Origin: Phycisphaerales bacterium
GTDB lineage: Bacteria; Planctomycetota; Phycisphaerae; Phycisphaerales; UBA1924
NCBI GenBank assembly: GCA_020831775.1
Contig: JAFIFZ010000079.1
Coordinates: forward strand, 62,001 to 126,000
DNA: 64,000 nt
Direction: 5' to 3'
A model generated the notes under the pieces. The model searched no databases. It had not been told where the DNA came from and saw only the letters and a list, made by a program, of their open reading frames with translations. Below are positions 49,485 through 57,380 of this stretch, piece by piece (position 1 is the stretch's first letter; every line of letters starts with the position of its first letter). Both the position numbers and the translations under genes were made by a program.

Positions 49485-50486
49485 ATTACTGGATCCGCCC
49501 GCCCCGTCAACCACTTCCGCCGCATGAATTCCGTCGGCAACGCTCGCCAGGCTCCCCGAGTCCCCGCCCGTCGCCGCCCGGGCGAACGCCTCAAGCTGCA
49601 GCCGGAACCGGACACCATGGCTCTCGATCGGCGAAACCTCGGCCTGCCCGACCAGGTCCTTGAAGACCAGCTCGGTCGGCTTCTCGTAGTCGTAGTGGAG
49701 CAGACCCTTTGTGCCAACAACGGTCAGCGTGAAGCGGCTGGTCTCGGCCCACCCGCTCTCGATGACCGCCGCGACACCCTCGCCGATGTTGGGGCGGACC
49801 GGCGAGGGCACTTTCAGCAGGACGGTGGCGGAGGTCTCGGCGCGACCGGGCCAGGCGCGATCGGTGACCGCGCCGACGATCTCGCCCCGCCCGAGCAAGA
49901 ACGCGAGGAGGTCGACCGAGTGCGAGCCCATGTCGATGAAGGCGCCGCCGCCGGCGAGGGCCTGGTCGCTGAACCACTTGTCTTTGTGGCCCGGAAGATC
50001 GCAGGCAAAGACATTCTCGAAACGGGTGACCGTCCCGAGACGCCCGCTTTCGATCTGCCTGGCGATCTCGGTGACGGCCGGGGCGAATCGGTGGCAATAG
50101 GCGACAAACGCGGGGGTTTGGGGGTATGCCGCGGCGATCGCGGCGAGCTTCTTCGCGTCGGCGAGGGTGTGGGCGAGGGGTTTCTCGCAAAGGACGGGCA
50201 GGCCGGCTTTGAGCGTGCGCTCGACGATGTCGAGGCGGGCGCTGGGGGGCGTGCAAACGACAACGCCGCCGAGGCCGAGGTCCTTCGCCCGGTCGATCAG
50301 GGCGCCGGCGTCCTGAAAGCCTTCGGCGCCGGTTTGGCTGGCGAGCTTTTCGCGGCTGGCCTCGATGGGGTCGGCGACGGCGACGACCTCGACGGCGCCC
50401 CCGGTCTCGGTCGCGGAGGCGACGTGCGCCCCGGCGATCCCGCCGGCGCCGATGATCCCGATCCTGAAAGTGCTGGTCGCCACCAT
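49476..50486 (-). CDS. Gfo/Idh/MocA-family oxidoreductase
   Basis: A 336-residue dehydrogenase with the Rossmann motif RIGIIGAGGIAGAHVASATE, the lysine motif LPVLCEKPLAHTLADAKKLA and the substrate block GGAFIDMGSHSVDLLAFLLG (His). The N-terminal strand is typical and full length. Substrate unknown; the neighbouring nagB fusion suggests amino sugars. It reads toward nagB with about 100 bases between. It faces the GHL10 gene, from which it is separated by a 102-base divergent region. Confidence 0.9.
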   Translation of the reverse strand: MVATSTFRIGIIGAGGIAGAHVASATETGGAVEVVAVADPIEASREKLASQTGAEGFQDAGALIDRAKDLGLGGVVVCTPPSARLDIVERTLKAGLPVLCEKPLAHTLADAKKLAAIAAAYPQTPAFVAYCHRFAPAVTEIARQIESGRLGTVTRFENVFACDLPGHKDKWFSDQALAGGGAFIDMGSHSVDLLAFLLGRGEIVGAVTDRAWPGRAETSATVLLKVPSPVRPNIGEGVAAVIESGWAETSRFTLTVVGTKGLLHYDYEKPTELVFKDLVGQAEVSPIESHGVRFRLQLEAFARAATGGDSGSLASVADGIHAAEVVDGAGGSSNLL

Positions 50487-50588
50487 GCTGCGATGCTCCG
50501 GGCGTCGTTACGATGACCCGCTTGCGCGTCCGGCGCACGCCGCCCGGTCGCGTCTTCGGGTCGATATTTCGAAAGTAAGGGTAGACCG

Positions 50589-52097
50589 ATGCGTCACCGA
50601 GCCGAGCCTGCCGTCAAGAACCTGCTCTACGCCCTGCTTGGGGCCGCCCTGGCGACGCTGCCGGCGGGTGCTGCCTCCCCGCCTCCTGCTGCGCCGGAGG
50701 TCCGGGGGACCTGGCTCACGACAACCGCCAACGACCACATCGCCTCGCCCGGACGGACGGCCGAGACGATGCGTCGCCTCCGCGAGATCGGGCTCAACTC
50801 GGTCTATGTCGAGACCTGGAAGAACGGGTACACCCAGTACCCCTCCCAGGTGCTCGAAGACCTGATCGGGGTCGATCGGCGGCCGGACCTGGCCAAGCAG
50901 GACCCCTCCGACCCCGACAAGCCCGTGCCCGCCCGCGACCTGCTCGAAGAGACGCTGATCGAGGCGCACCGCAACGGGCTGGCGTACATCGCGTGGTTCG
51001 AGTACGGGTTCATGGCGGCGCACAAAGACACCGACAACCACCTGAGAAAGATCCGTCCGGATTGGCTGAGCCGCGACATCGAGGGCAACGAGGTCGCGCC
51101 CAACGGGTTTGTGTGGCTCAACCCCCTGCACCCCGAGACGCGCCGGTTCCTGCTGGACATCGTGCTGGAGGCGGTCGACCGGTACGACCTCGACGGTGTG
51201 CAGCTCGACGACCGGATCGTCTGGCCTTATGTCACGATGGGGTACGACGACTACACCGTCGCGGTGTACCGCAACGAGCACGGGGGCGCAGCGCCCCCCG
51301 AGGACCACACCGACCCGGACTGGATCGCGTGGCGGTCGGAAAAGATCACCGAATACGCGCGTCAGTTCGTCGCGGAGCTGCGCGAGGCGAGGCCGGGGCT
51401 GATCGTGTCGGTGAGCCCGGCGCCGTACCCGTGGGTGTACGAGAACTACTGCCTGAATTGGCCGCAGTGGGCGGAGGAAGGGTTGTGGGACGAGTACATC
51501 CCCCAGTGCTACCGGTACGACTTTGGCGCGTTCGAGCAGACCTGGGTCTCGCAGACGGAGCTGATGACCTCTGGCGAGGCGCGGGTTTCGCAGCTGATCG
51601 CGGGGGTTTTGACGACAGGCAGCCGCCCCGACCCGGTGCCCTGGGCCGATCTGGAGCGGAAGATCGATCTGGTGCGTTCGACGGGCGGGGGCGGGCATGT
51701 CTGGTGGTTCAGCCGCGGCGTGCTGGACGAGTACCCCGATGAGATCACAGAGCTCTACGGGGTGTCGGAACTGGGCCCCGCGAGGCGGCCTGACCTGCCC
51801 CGGGGGTGGCGCCGTCCTTCGATCGCGATGGTCTTCGAGGACGGGCGGTGGACCACGCCACGCGTGCCCGAGGCCCGCTATCGGGCGATCGCACACGACG
51901 GGGAGAGGTGGTCGTACCTGCCCGACGGGGCGCTGCAGACCGATTCCGTGACGGGGAACATGCTCAGGGCGAGCGTCGACCCGGACTCGGTCGACGCTTC
52001 GCTGCTGGTCGAGGGCGATGCGAAGGGGTGGCGGGCGGTCGAGCTGCTGATCGACCGGCGTCAGGACACGCTGCGCCCGAGGCCGGGGTCACGCTGA
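50589..52097 (+). CDS. Secreted GHL10-type glycoside hydrolase-like protein
   Basis: A 502-residue exported protein with signal peptide NLLYALLGAALATLPAGAAS. The barrel fits glycosyl-hydrolase-like family 10 (GHL10, DUF187-like): EVRGTWLTTTANDHIASPG, LREIGLNSVYVETWKNGYTQ, YIAWFEYGFMA, DGVQLDDRIVWPY and DEYIPQCYRYDF. Members are predicted endo-acting glycosidases; the substrate is not established. A C-terminal extension after residue 400 (FEDGRWTTPRVPEARYRAIA) is not part of the barrel and may bind carbohydrate. A TAAGGG site lies upstream of ATG 50589. It converges with the small hypothetical gene. Confidence 0.85.
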   Translation: MRHRAEPAVKNLLYALLGAALATLPAGAASPPPAAPEVRGTWLTTTANDHIASPGRTAETMRRLREIGLNSVYVETWKNGYTQYPSQVLEDLIGVDRRPDLAKQDPSDPDKPVPARDLLEETLIEAHRNGLAYIAWFEYGFMAAHKDTDNHLRKIRPDWLSRDIEGNEVAPNGFVWLNPLHPETRRFLLDIVLEAVDRYDLDGVQLDDRIVWPYVTMGYDDYTVAVYRNEHGGAAPPEDHTDPDWIAWRSEKITEYARQFVAELREARPGLIVSVSPAPYPWVYENYCLNWPQWAEEGLWDEYIPQCYRYDFGAFEQTWVSQTELMTSGEARVSQLIAGVLTTGSRPDPVPWADLERKIDLVRSTGGGGHVWWFSRGVLDEYPDEITELYGVSELGPARRPDLPRGWRRPSIAMVFEDGRWTTPRVPEARYRAIAHDGERWSYLPDGALQTDSVTGNMLRASVDPDSVDASLLVEGDAKGWRAVELLIDRRQDTLRPRPGSR

Positions 52098-52104
52098 CGC
52101 ATTG

Positions 52105-52485
52105 TCAGACGGACCAGGACGCGGGTGTGCCCGCGATCTTGCGGTAGTTGAAGTTGTAGGCGTTGGCCTTGCTCTGCTTGTGCTCTGCGAAGAACCAGGT
52201 GACGGCGCCCGGTCCGGCGTCGCGCCGGATGAAGCGGCAGGTCAGGTAGGTGCCGCTGTCATTGCAGTCGATTTCGAGACACTGGACCGGTCTGACCGCG
52301 CGCTTGCAGGTGAGGGGGTCGGAGACATGGTGCTTGGCCCAGGGCCGGGGGTTGCGGTTGCCTTTGCTGGAGTTCTTCAGCGCGAGGACATCGTGGAGCT
52401 TCATGTCGCGAAGTTCGATCAGCCACGCCTTGTCGTCCGCTGCGAGTGTGGTGAATGACTTCTCGCCCTTGTAAAACGAAGGCAT
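52105..52485 (-). CDS. Small hypothetical protein
   Basis: A 126-residue soluble basic protein. It has a good ribosome-binding site (GAGGAGCACCGATC before ATG) and ends in KIAGTPASWSV. Recognisable blocks are MPSFYKGEKSFTTLAADDKA, RDMKLHDVLALKNSSKGNRN and AVTWFFAEHKQSKANAYNFN. No family is known to me; there is no signal peptide or membrane segment. It starts 159 bases from the divergent GHL10 dockerin gene and is probably transcribed alone. Confidence 0.6.
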   Translation of the reverse strand: MPSFYKGEKSFTTLAADDKAWLIELRDMKLHDVLALKNSSKGNRNPRPWAKHHVSDPLTCKRAVRPVQCLEIDCNDSGTYLTCRFIRRDAGPGAVTWFFAEHKQSKANAYNFNYRKIAGTPASWSV

Positions 52486-52626
52486 GATCGGTGCTCCTCT
52501 GGTCGTCCGTCGCCGCCGAGGTTTGGGGGCTGTGCCGGAGTGCAGAGAATCTATCGGACTCGGCTCCGGCCCGCTTGGTCGGTCAGCAAGACACCGGAAC
52601 GGCTTTCCGGCGCTGGGCGGGCTTGC

Positions 52627-52652
52627 CCGGCGGAGCGAAAATCGTTATAGAA
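52627..52652 (+). promoter_or_regulatory. Promoter with TTATAGAA, possibly leaderless
   Basis: TTGCCC (52623-52628), 17 bases, then TATAGA (52646-52651) inside TTATAGAA (52645-52652). The ATG at 52659 lies only 7 bases beyond the -10, so the transcript would carry almost no 5' leader. Confidence 0.5.
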
Positions 52653-52658
52653 GAATCC

Positions 52659-54368
52659 ATGAAGACCGCTCAGACGCCGCGCGGGAGCATTGGCCTCGCA
52701 CCGCTGTTTGTTCTGCTGGCCGCCCTGCTGCTCCAGCCCGGCCCGCTGGGAGGGGAGGCCTCCGCCCAGCCGCTGTTCGACCGGACGGAACGCCCGATCC
52801 GCGGGGTGTGGCTGCGTCCGCCGGGGACGATGCCGCAGTTCGAGACGATCGCCTCGACGATGGCCGAGGCGGGGATTACGGACATCTACCTCGAGACTTT
52901 CTACTGGGGGCTGACGACCCACCGCTCGGAGGTCTTCCGCGACCGCTTCTCGTTCGACTACCTCGAGGAGGCGATCCGCGTGGGGTCCAGGCACGGGGTG
53001 CGGGTGCACGCGTGGATCGAGTCGGCCTATTGGTCGTTCTCGGGCACAGGCAACTACATCCTCAACGAGCATCCGGAGTGGAAGGTGGTCGATGTCTACA
53101 GCGACACCAACATCGGGGATATCCCCGGGCAGGTGTTCGTGAACCTCGGGCACCCCGGGGTGCAGGGGAAGCTGGCGGACCTCGTCGCCGAGCTCGCGGC
53201 GTATCCGGGGCTGGCGGGGATCCAGAGCGACTACCACAGGTTTCCGCTGGACAACAACCCGGGCGACGGGTTCCCTGCGCCGTACAGCTACGACGCGTGG
53301 TCGCGCAGCGAGTTCCAGAACGAGTTCGGGTCCGATCCTCTGCTGACCGCCCGGCGTCCGACCGACCCGCAGTGGAGCAACTTCGTGCAGTGGCGGCGCG
53401 ACGGGGTCTCGGAGGCGGCGCGGGTGATGTTCGACGCGATCGGGGATGTCGACCCGCAGGTGCGGTTCTCCGCGGCGGTCTTCGCGCAGGCGACGACCAG
53501 CTCGAGCCAGCTCGTGAAGATGCAGGAGTGGCCGGCGTGGACGGCCGGCGGGTATGTCGACTACATCGTGCCGATGGCGTACGCGACCTCGACGACCGGC
53601 ATCCGAAACGACCTGCAAACGACGCGGAATCTCGCGGGAAACACGCGCGTTGTGGCCGGGCTGGCGATCCTCACCAACACCACGCGCCCCTCGATCTCGC
53701 AGCAGCTCTCGACGGCGCGGAACCAGGGCATCGAGGACTTCATCCTGTTCGACGCCAACACGCTGATGGCCAACCCCTCGATGCGGACCAGTTTGCGGAA
53801 CTGGATCGATCAGAACGCGATGCCGCAGGTCGGCGACTTTAACCGTGACGGCGTGATCGATGCTCGGGACCGCGAGTTTTTCTTCAGCGTCTTCCAGGGC
53901 GAGCCGGTGCCCCGCAACAACCAGAACAGGCACATGGACCTGAACAACGACGGGGTGATCGACGAGAAGGACCTGGTGATCTTCGAGCGGTTGCTGCTTG
54001 AGTACCGCTACGGGGAGGACGGCGTGATCGGGCAGAAGGCGATCGACTTTCTGACCTCGAACTTCACGCCGCCGCATGTGATCGGGCCGCCGGACCCGAA
54101 CCGCCCGCTGAACCTGCACGACCTGAACGGGGACGGGGTGGTCGACTACCAGGACCTCTTGATCCTCCACGCGGGGCTGACGGAGCCTGTCGAGCCGGAC
54201 CTCGATGTGAACCGCGACGGCGTGGTCGACATCGAGGACCTGCACGAGCAGGCGAAGAACCCGATCGACATCAACCGCGACGGGGTGATCGACGAGGAAG
54301 ACACGCGGGTTCTGGTGGAGTACCTGCGCCAGAACGAGCAAGAGTTGATGGAGCAGCCGCAGCGGTAA
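52659..54368 (+). CDS. GHL10-type glycoside hydrolase-like protein with Ca2+-loop repeats
   Basis: A 569-residue exported protein with signal peptide GLAPLFVLLAALLLQPGPLG. The GHL10-type barrel covers about residues 45-380 (RPIRGVWLRPPGTMPQFETI, GITDIYLETFYWGLTTHRSE, PAYSYDAWSRSEF-like, YIVPMAYATS). From residue 385 on there are at least five EF-hand or dockerin-like loops (DFNRDGVIDARD, DLNNDGVIDEKD, DLNGDGVVDYQD, DVNRDGVVDIED, DINRDGVIDEED), more than a normal dockerin and without the GC end. These suggest a calcium-dependent surface anchor. It begins directly behind a promoter with TTATAGAA. Substrate unknown. Confidence 0.85.
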   Translation: MKTAQTPRGSIGLAPLFVLLAALLLQPGPLGGEASAQPLFDRTERPIRGVWLRPPGTMPQFETIASTMAEAGITDIYLETFYWGLTTHRSEVFRDRFSFDYLEEAIRVGSRHGVRVHAWIESAYWSFSGTGNYILNEHPEWKVVDVYSDTNIGDIPGQVFVNLGHPGVQGKLADLVAELAAYPGLAGIQSDYHRFPLDNNPGDGFPAPYSYDAWSRSEFQNEFGSDPLLTARRPTDPQWSNFVQWRRDGVSEAARVMFDAIGDVDPQVRFSAAVFAQATTSSSQLVKMQEWPAWTAGGYVDYIVPMAYATSTTGIRNDLQTTRNLAGNTRVVAGLAILTNTTRPSISQQLSTARNQGIEDFILFDANTLMANPSMRTSLRNWIDQNAMPQVGDFNRDGVIDARDREFFFSVFQGEPVPRNNQNRHMDLNNDGVIDEKDLVIFERLLLEYRYGEDGVIGQKAIDFLTSNFTPPHVIGPPDPNRPLNLHDLNGDGVVDYQDLLILHAGLTEPVEPDLDVNRDGVVDIEDLHEQAKNPIDINRDGVIDEEDTRVLVEYLRQNEQELMEQPQR

Positions 54369-54508
54369 GTCGGCCTCGCTCCGCCCGGCGGTTCGCGGGC
54401 GTCCCGATTGAATCGTGTTAATCGACTTGTGGTCAACGCGCGAGGCATGACCGGCGTCGCCCGACCCGCAACAATCGTTCCACGCACACCCTCTCGCCGG
54501 AGATCTCG

Positions 54509-55726
54509 ATGGCCAACCCGATGCACAAGGCGATTCTGACCGTTCTGTTCCTGGCTGTGCTGCTGCCCCTGACGGGTTGCCAGACTGCCCGGCGGCCGGC
54601 GGACACGGACCGGTTCACGGCGCTCTGGGTGACGCGTTGGGACTTCCGGACGGAGGAGGATGCGAGGCGGGCGATCATGAACGCCGCGGAGCACGGGTTC
54701 ACAGATGTGTTCTGGCAGGTTCGTGGGCAGGCCGACGCGTTCTACCAGAGCCGCCTGGAGCCCTGGGGCGAGGAGATCGCCCGGACCTTCCCGGACGGCG
54801 TGCCCGACAGCTTCGACCCGCTGCGTGCGGCGGTCGATGAGGGGCGGCGGCGGAGCGTGCGGGTGCACGCGTGGGTGAATGTGATGCCCTTGTGGCGGGG
54901 CACGACGCCCCCTGCGGACCCGCGCCACCCGTGGCACACGCGCCCGGAGTGGAGGCTGTACGATCGGGAGGGAAACTTCCAGCCCCTGAACAACCACTAT
55001 GTGATCGCCAACCCGGTGCTGGACTCGGTGCACGACCACATCGTGGATGTCTGCCGCGACCTTGTGCGCCGGTACGACATCGCGGGGGTGCACCTCGACT
55101 ATGTGCGTTTCGTGGCGGACACCATGGCGGATCAGTCGGTGTATCCGAGCGACCCGGTGAGCCTGCGGCTGTTCGAGCTTGCGACGGGGCGGACGGAGTA
55201 CAGCTCGCAGGCGGACCTCGACGCCCGCTCTGAGTGGATCGCCACGCGGATCACCGACCTCGTCCGACGCATCCGGCGCGAGACGCAGCGGGCCAGGCCG
55301 GGCGTCGAGCTGACAGCGGCGGTCTGGCGTCTGCCGGAGATCGGGCGTGAGCGGTACATGCAGGAGGGCGTCCGCTGGCTGAACGACGGGCTGGTCGACA
55401 AAGTGACGCCGATGATCTACACCGAGGACGACGAGCGGTTCATGAGCGACCTGCGGTCGTGGCGCCGCCAGACGGGGCGGGACGCCTCGCGCGTGGTCGC
55501 CGGGCTGGGCGTCTACCAGCACAAGAGCCCGCAGCGGACGATTGCACAGATGGAGTTTTCCGGCGAGGGGCGGCGGCACGCGCTGTTCGCCTACGCGTCC
55601 CTGTTTGAGAGCCCTAACCCGGGCCAGGAGCGGACCGATGAGGCCAAGCGGCTGCGGGAGCAGATGCGCGAGGCGGTGCGTCGGATGCACGCCCAGCCGA
55701 CCAGCCGCCCGGCGGGGCGGGTCTGA
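54509..55726 (+). CDS. GHL10-type glycoside hydrolase-like lipoprotein
   Basis: A 405-residue exported lipoprotein. The lipobox LPLTGC (Cys about 28) follows MHKAILTVLFLAVLL. The barrel begins with FTALWVTRWDFRTEEDARRA, continues with VRVHAWVNVMPLWRG, DIAGVHLDYVRF and KVTPMIYTEDDERF, and ends with a short basic tail. It is the third GHL10-type paralogue in the window and would be membrane-anchored rather than calcium-anchored. GGAG lies 7 bases before ATG 54509. Substrate unknown, likely a polysaccharide. Confidence 0.85.
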   Translation: MANPMHKAILTVLFLAVLLPLTGCQTARRPADTDRFTALWVTRWDFRTEEDARRAIMNAAEHGFTDVFWQVRGQADAFYQSRLEPWGEEIARTFPDGVPDSFDPLRAAVDEGRRRSVRVHAWVNVMPLWRGTTPPADPRHPWHTRPEWRLYDREGNFQPLNNHYVIANPVLDSVHDHIVDVCRDLVRRYDIAGVHLDYVRFVADTMADQSVYPSDPVSLRLFELATGRTEYSSQADLDARSEWIATRITDLVRRIRRETQRARPGVELTAAVWRLPEIGRERYMQEGVRWLNDGLVDKVTPMIYTEDDERFMSDLRSWRRQTGRDASRVVAGLGVYQHKSPQRTIAQMEFSGEGRRHALFAYASLFESPNPGQERTDEAKRLREQMREAVRRMHAQPTSRPAGRV

Positions 55727-55800
55727 GGCGTTTGGAGGGGGGCGCGGGTTACCGGCCCGAAGATTTGTGTTTTATCAGGGTTTGCGCGGGAGACGAATCA

Positions 55801-55808
55801 TTATAGAA
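55801..55808 (+). promoter_or_regulatory. TTATAGAA motif upstream of the dockerin propeller gene
   Basis: TTATAGAA on the coding strand, 74 bases before ATG 55882. TATAGA may be a -10 element; no good -35 is seen at 17 bases. Confidence 0.4.
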
Positions 55809-55881
55809 TCTTCCGGAGGAGCGGCCTCAGGGGCCGCCGCGGCGGGTGTTTCGCCCGCCGCTCACACAGGGAGATTCTCGA

Positions 55882-57291
55882 ATGATCACGCGTCGAACGA
55901 TTCTTACCGCTGGGACGATCGGACTTGTCTGCGGCATCGCGGCCTCGGCGAGCGCCGGGCCCGCATTCAGGCTCATCAACACCCAGAACCTCGACCCGGT
56001 CGCCGCCGACCCGACGAACCCGCTGTTTGTCGGCAACAACATCTCGGCGATCGAGCTGGTGACCAACAGCACCGGCACGCACCTGTTCGTCGGCGGGTTT
56101 AACAACAACCCGGCCGTGACGAATGTCCGCGTGGTGAAGGTCGAGGATGTGCTGGGCGATCGCGCGTTCCGCGGGATGCCCGACGCGGACTTCCCCGCGG
56201 GCACCGGCTTCGGGCAGGTGACCCAGTCGCGCGGTGTCACGGGGCTGAACTACCGCCCCGGGCTGGGGCTCTTGGTCTCTGTTGATCGCGGCTCGGCCGG
56301 GCCGATCGCCAACACGCTGCTGTTCGATGTGGACACGCAGCTGAACCCGATCCTGCTCGCCCCCGACCTGAACAACCTGCCGAACCAGTTCCGCGGCGTC
56401 TCTGGCCCGTCGTGGGACCTGGGGCCGGACATCAACGGCGACGGCACGCCAGACGGCATCGACCTGACCGGCAACGGCGAGCCGGACGGGCCCGCGGTCG
56501 CGGTGCTCGACTTTACGATCCAGAACTCGAAGTTCGGCCCGGCGGGGTACAAGCCCGACACGCTCGATGCGCTCGACACGGCGTACATCGCCACGAGCGT
56601 CTCGGACGGGCAGGGCGGGTTCATCACCAACGGGCCCGTGCTGGAGCCCACCGGCGGGCAGACGATCTGGCGTGACCTGGAGATTCATCCCCGCAACGGC
56701 ATCATCGCGGCGCGGGCCAACAACGATGTGCTGCTCGGCTTCCGCGAGAACGACGGCTCGGTGGAGAACCGCCTGCGCGTGTTCACCAACAACCGGACCG
56801 GCCCGACCGACACGGAGATCCAGGTCGGTCAGCAGCTCGCGATCGTCCACGACATCTGCCCGGGCAGCGAGAACGACTTTGTGATCTACAACAACCGGCC
56901 GGTGAACTCCGGCGGGCAGGCGTTTGCGAATGTGGTCGAGTTCCTGAATGTCAACACGGGCGCGCCGGTTTCGGTCGACTTCCTCGATGAGAACGGCCAG
57001 CCGATGGTCTTCCCCGATTCGGTCGGGTTCTACAGCTTCAGCTGGGACCCCGAGAGCCGTCTGCTGGCGATCAGCGACTTCGCGTCCGGACCCCGCACCG
57101 TCTGGATCTTCCAAGCGCCGTTCAACCCGGACATCAACGGCGACGGCGTGGTTGACGCGGACGACTTCTTCCAGTTCCTGGCGCTGTTTGCCGCGGGCGA
57201 CAGCCGCGCCGATGTGAACAACGACGGCGTGATCGATGCGGACGACTTCTTCCAGTTCCTGGCGGCGTTCGCCAACCCCTGCTCGTTCTGA
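55882..57291 (+). CDS. Secreted beta-propeller-like protein with GC-type-like dockerin
   Basis: A 469-residue exported protein. The signal peptide is MITRRTILTAGTIGLVCGIA (cleavage near ASA). The main domain contains repeated beta blocks (AIELVTNSTGTHLFVGGFNN, IWRDLEIHPRNGIIAARAND-like, VGFYSFSWDPESRLLAISDF). The C-terminal pair of calcium loops (DINGDGVVDADDFFQFLALF; DVNNDGVIDADDFFQFLAAF) ends NPCSF, so the final Cys is kept but not the GC end. Its main domain shares blocks with the PEP-CTERM protein at 42201 (GGQTIWR, DFVIYNNR, WDPESRLLAISDF). Ligand unknown. A strong terminator follows. Confidence 0.86.
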   Translation: MITRRTILTAGTIGLVCGIAASASAGPAFRLINTQNLDPVAADPTNPLFVGNNISAIELVTNSTGTHLFVGGFNNNPAVTNVRVVKVEDVLGDRAFRGMPDADFPAGTGFGQVTQSRGVTGLNYRPGLGLLVSVDRGSAGPIANTLLFDVDTQLNPILLAPDLNNLPNQFRGVSGPSWDLGPDINGDGTPDGIDLTGNGEPDGPAVAVLDFTIQNSKFGPAGYKPDTLDALDTAYIATSVSDGQGGFITNGPVLEPTGGQTIWRDLEIHPRNGIIAARANNDVLLGFRENDGSVENRLRVFTNNRTGPTDTEIQVGQQLAIVHDICPGSENDFVIYNNRPVNSGGQAFANVVEFLNVNTGAPVSVDFLDENGQPMVFPDSVGFYSFSWDPESRLLAISDFASGPRTVWIFQAPFNPDINGDGVVDADDFFQFLALFAAGDSRADVNNDGVIDADDFFQFLAAFANPCSF

Positions 57292-57318
57292 CGCCGACCG
57301 ACGCAACGCATGCAAAGG

Positions 57319-57346
57319 GCCCCGGCGCTGCGCCGGGGCTTTTTTT
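57319..57346 (+). terminator. Terminator after the dockerin propeller gene
   Basis: A 9-bp stem GCCCCGGCG/CGCCGGGGC (57319-57327, 57331-57339) with a CTG loop is followed by seven T. Confidence 0.9.
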
Positions 57347-57380
57347 GTTTCGCAGCGATTTGCTTTGGGCTGGCGCGGGC

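Noticed and set aside
52551-54341. Minus-strand frame of 596 codons
   Set aside because: Antisense shadow of the GHL10-type gene with no recognisable domain.
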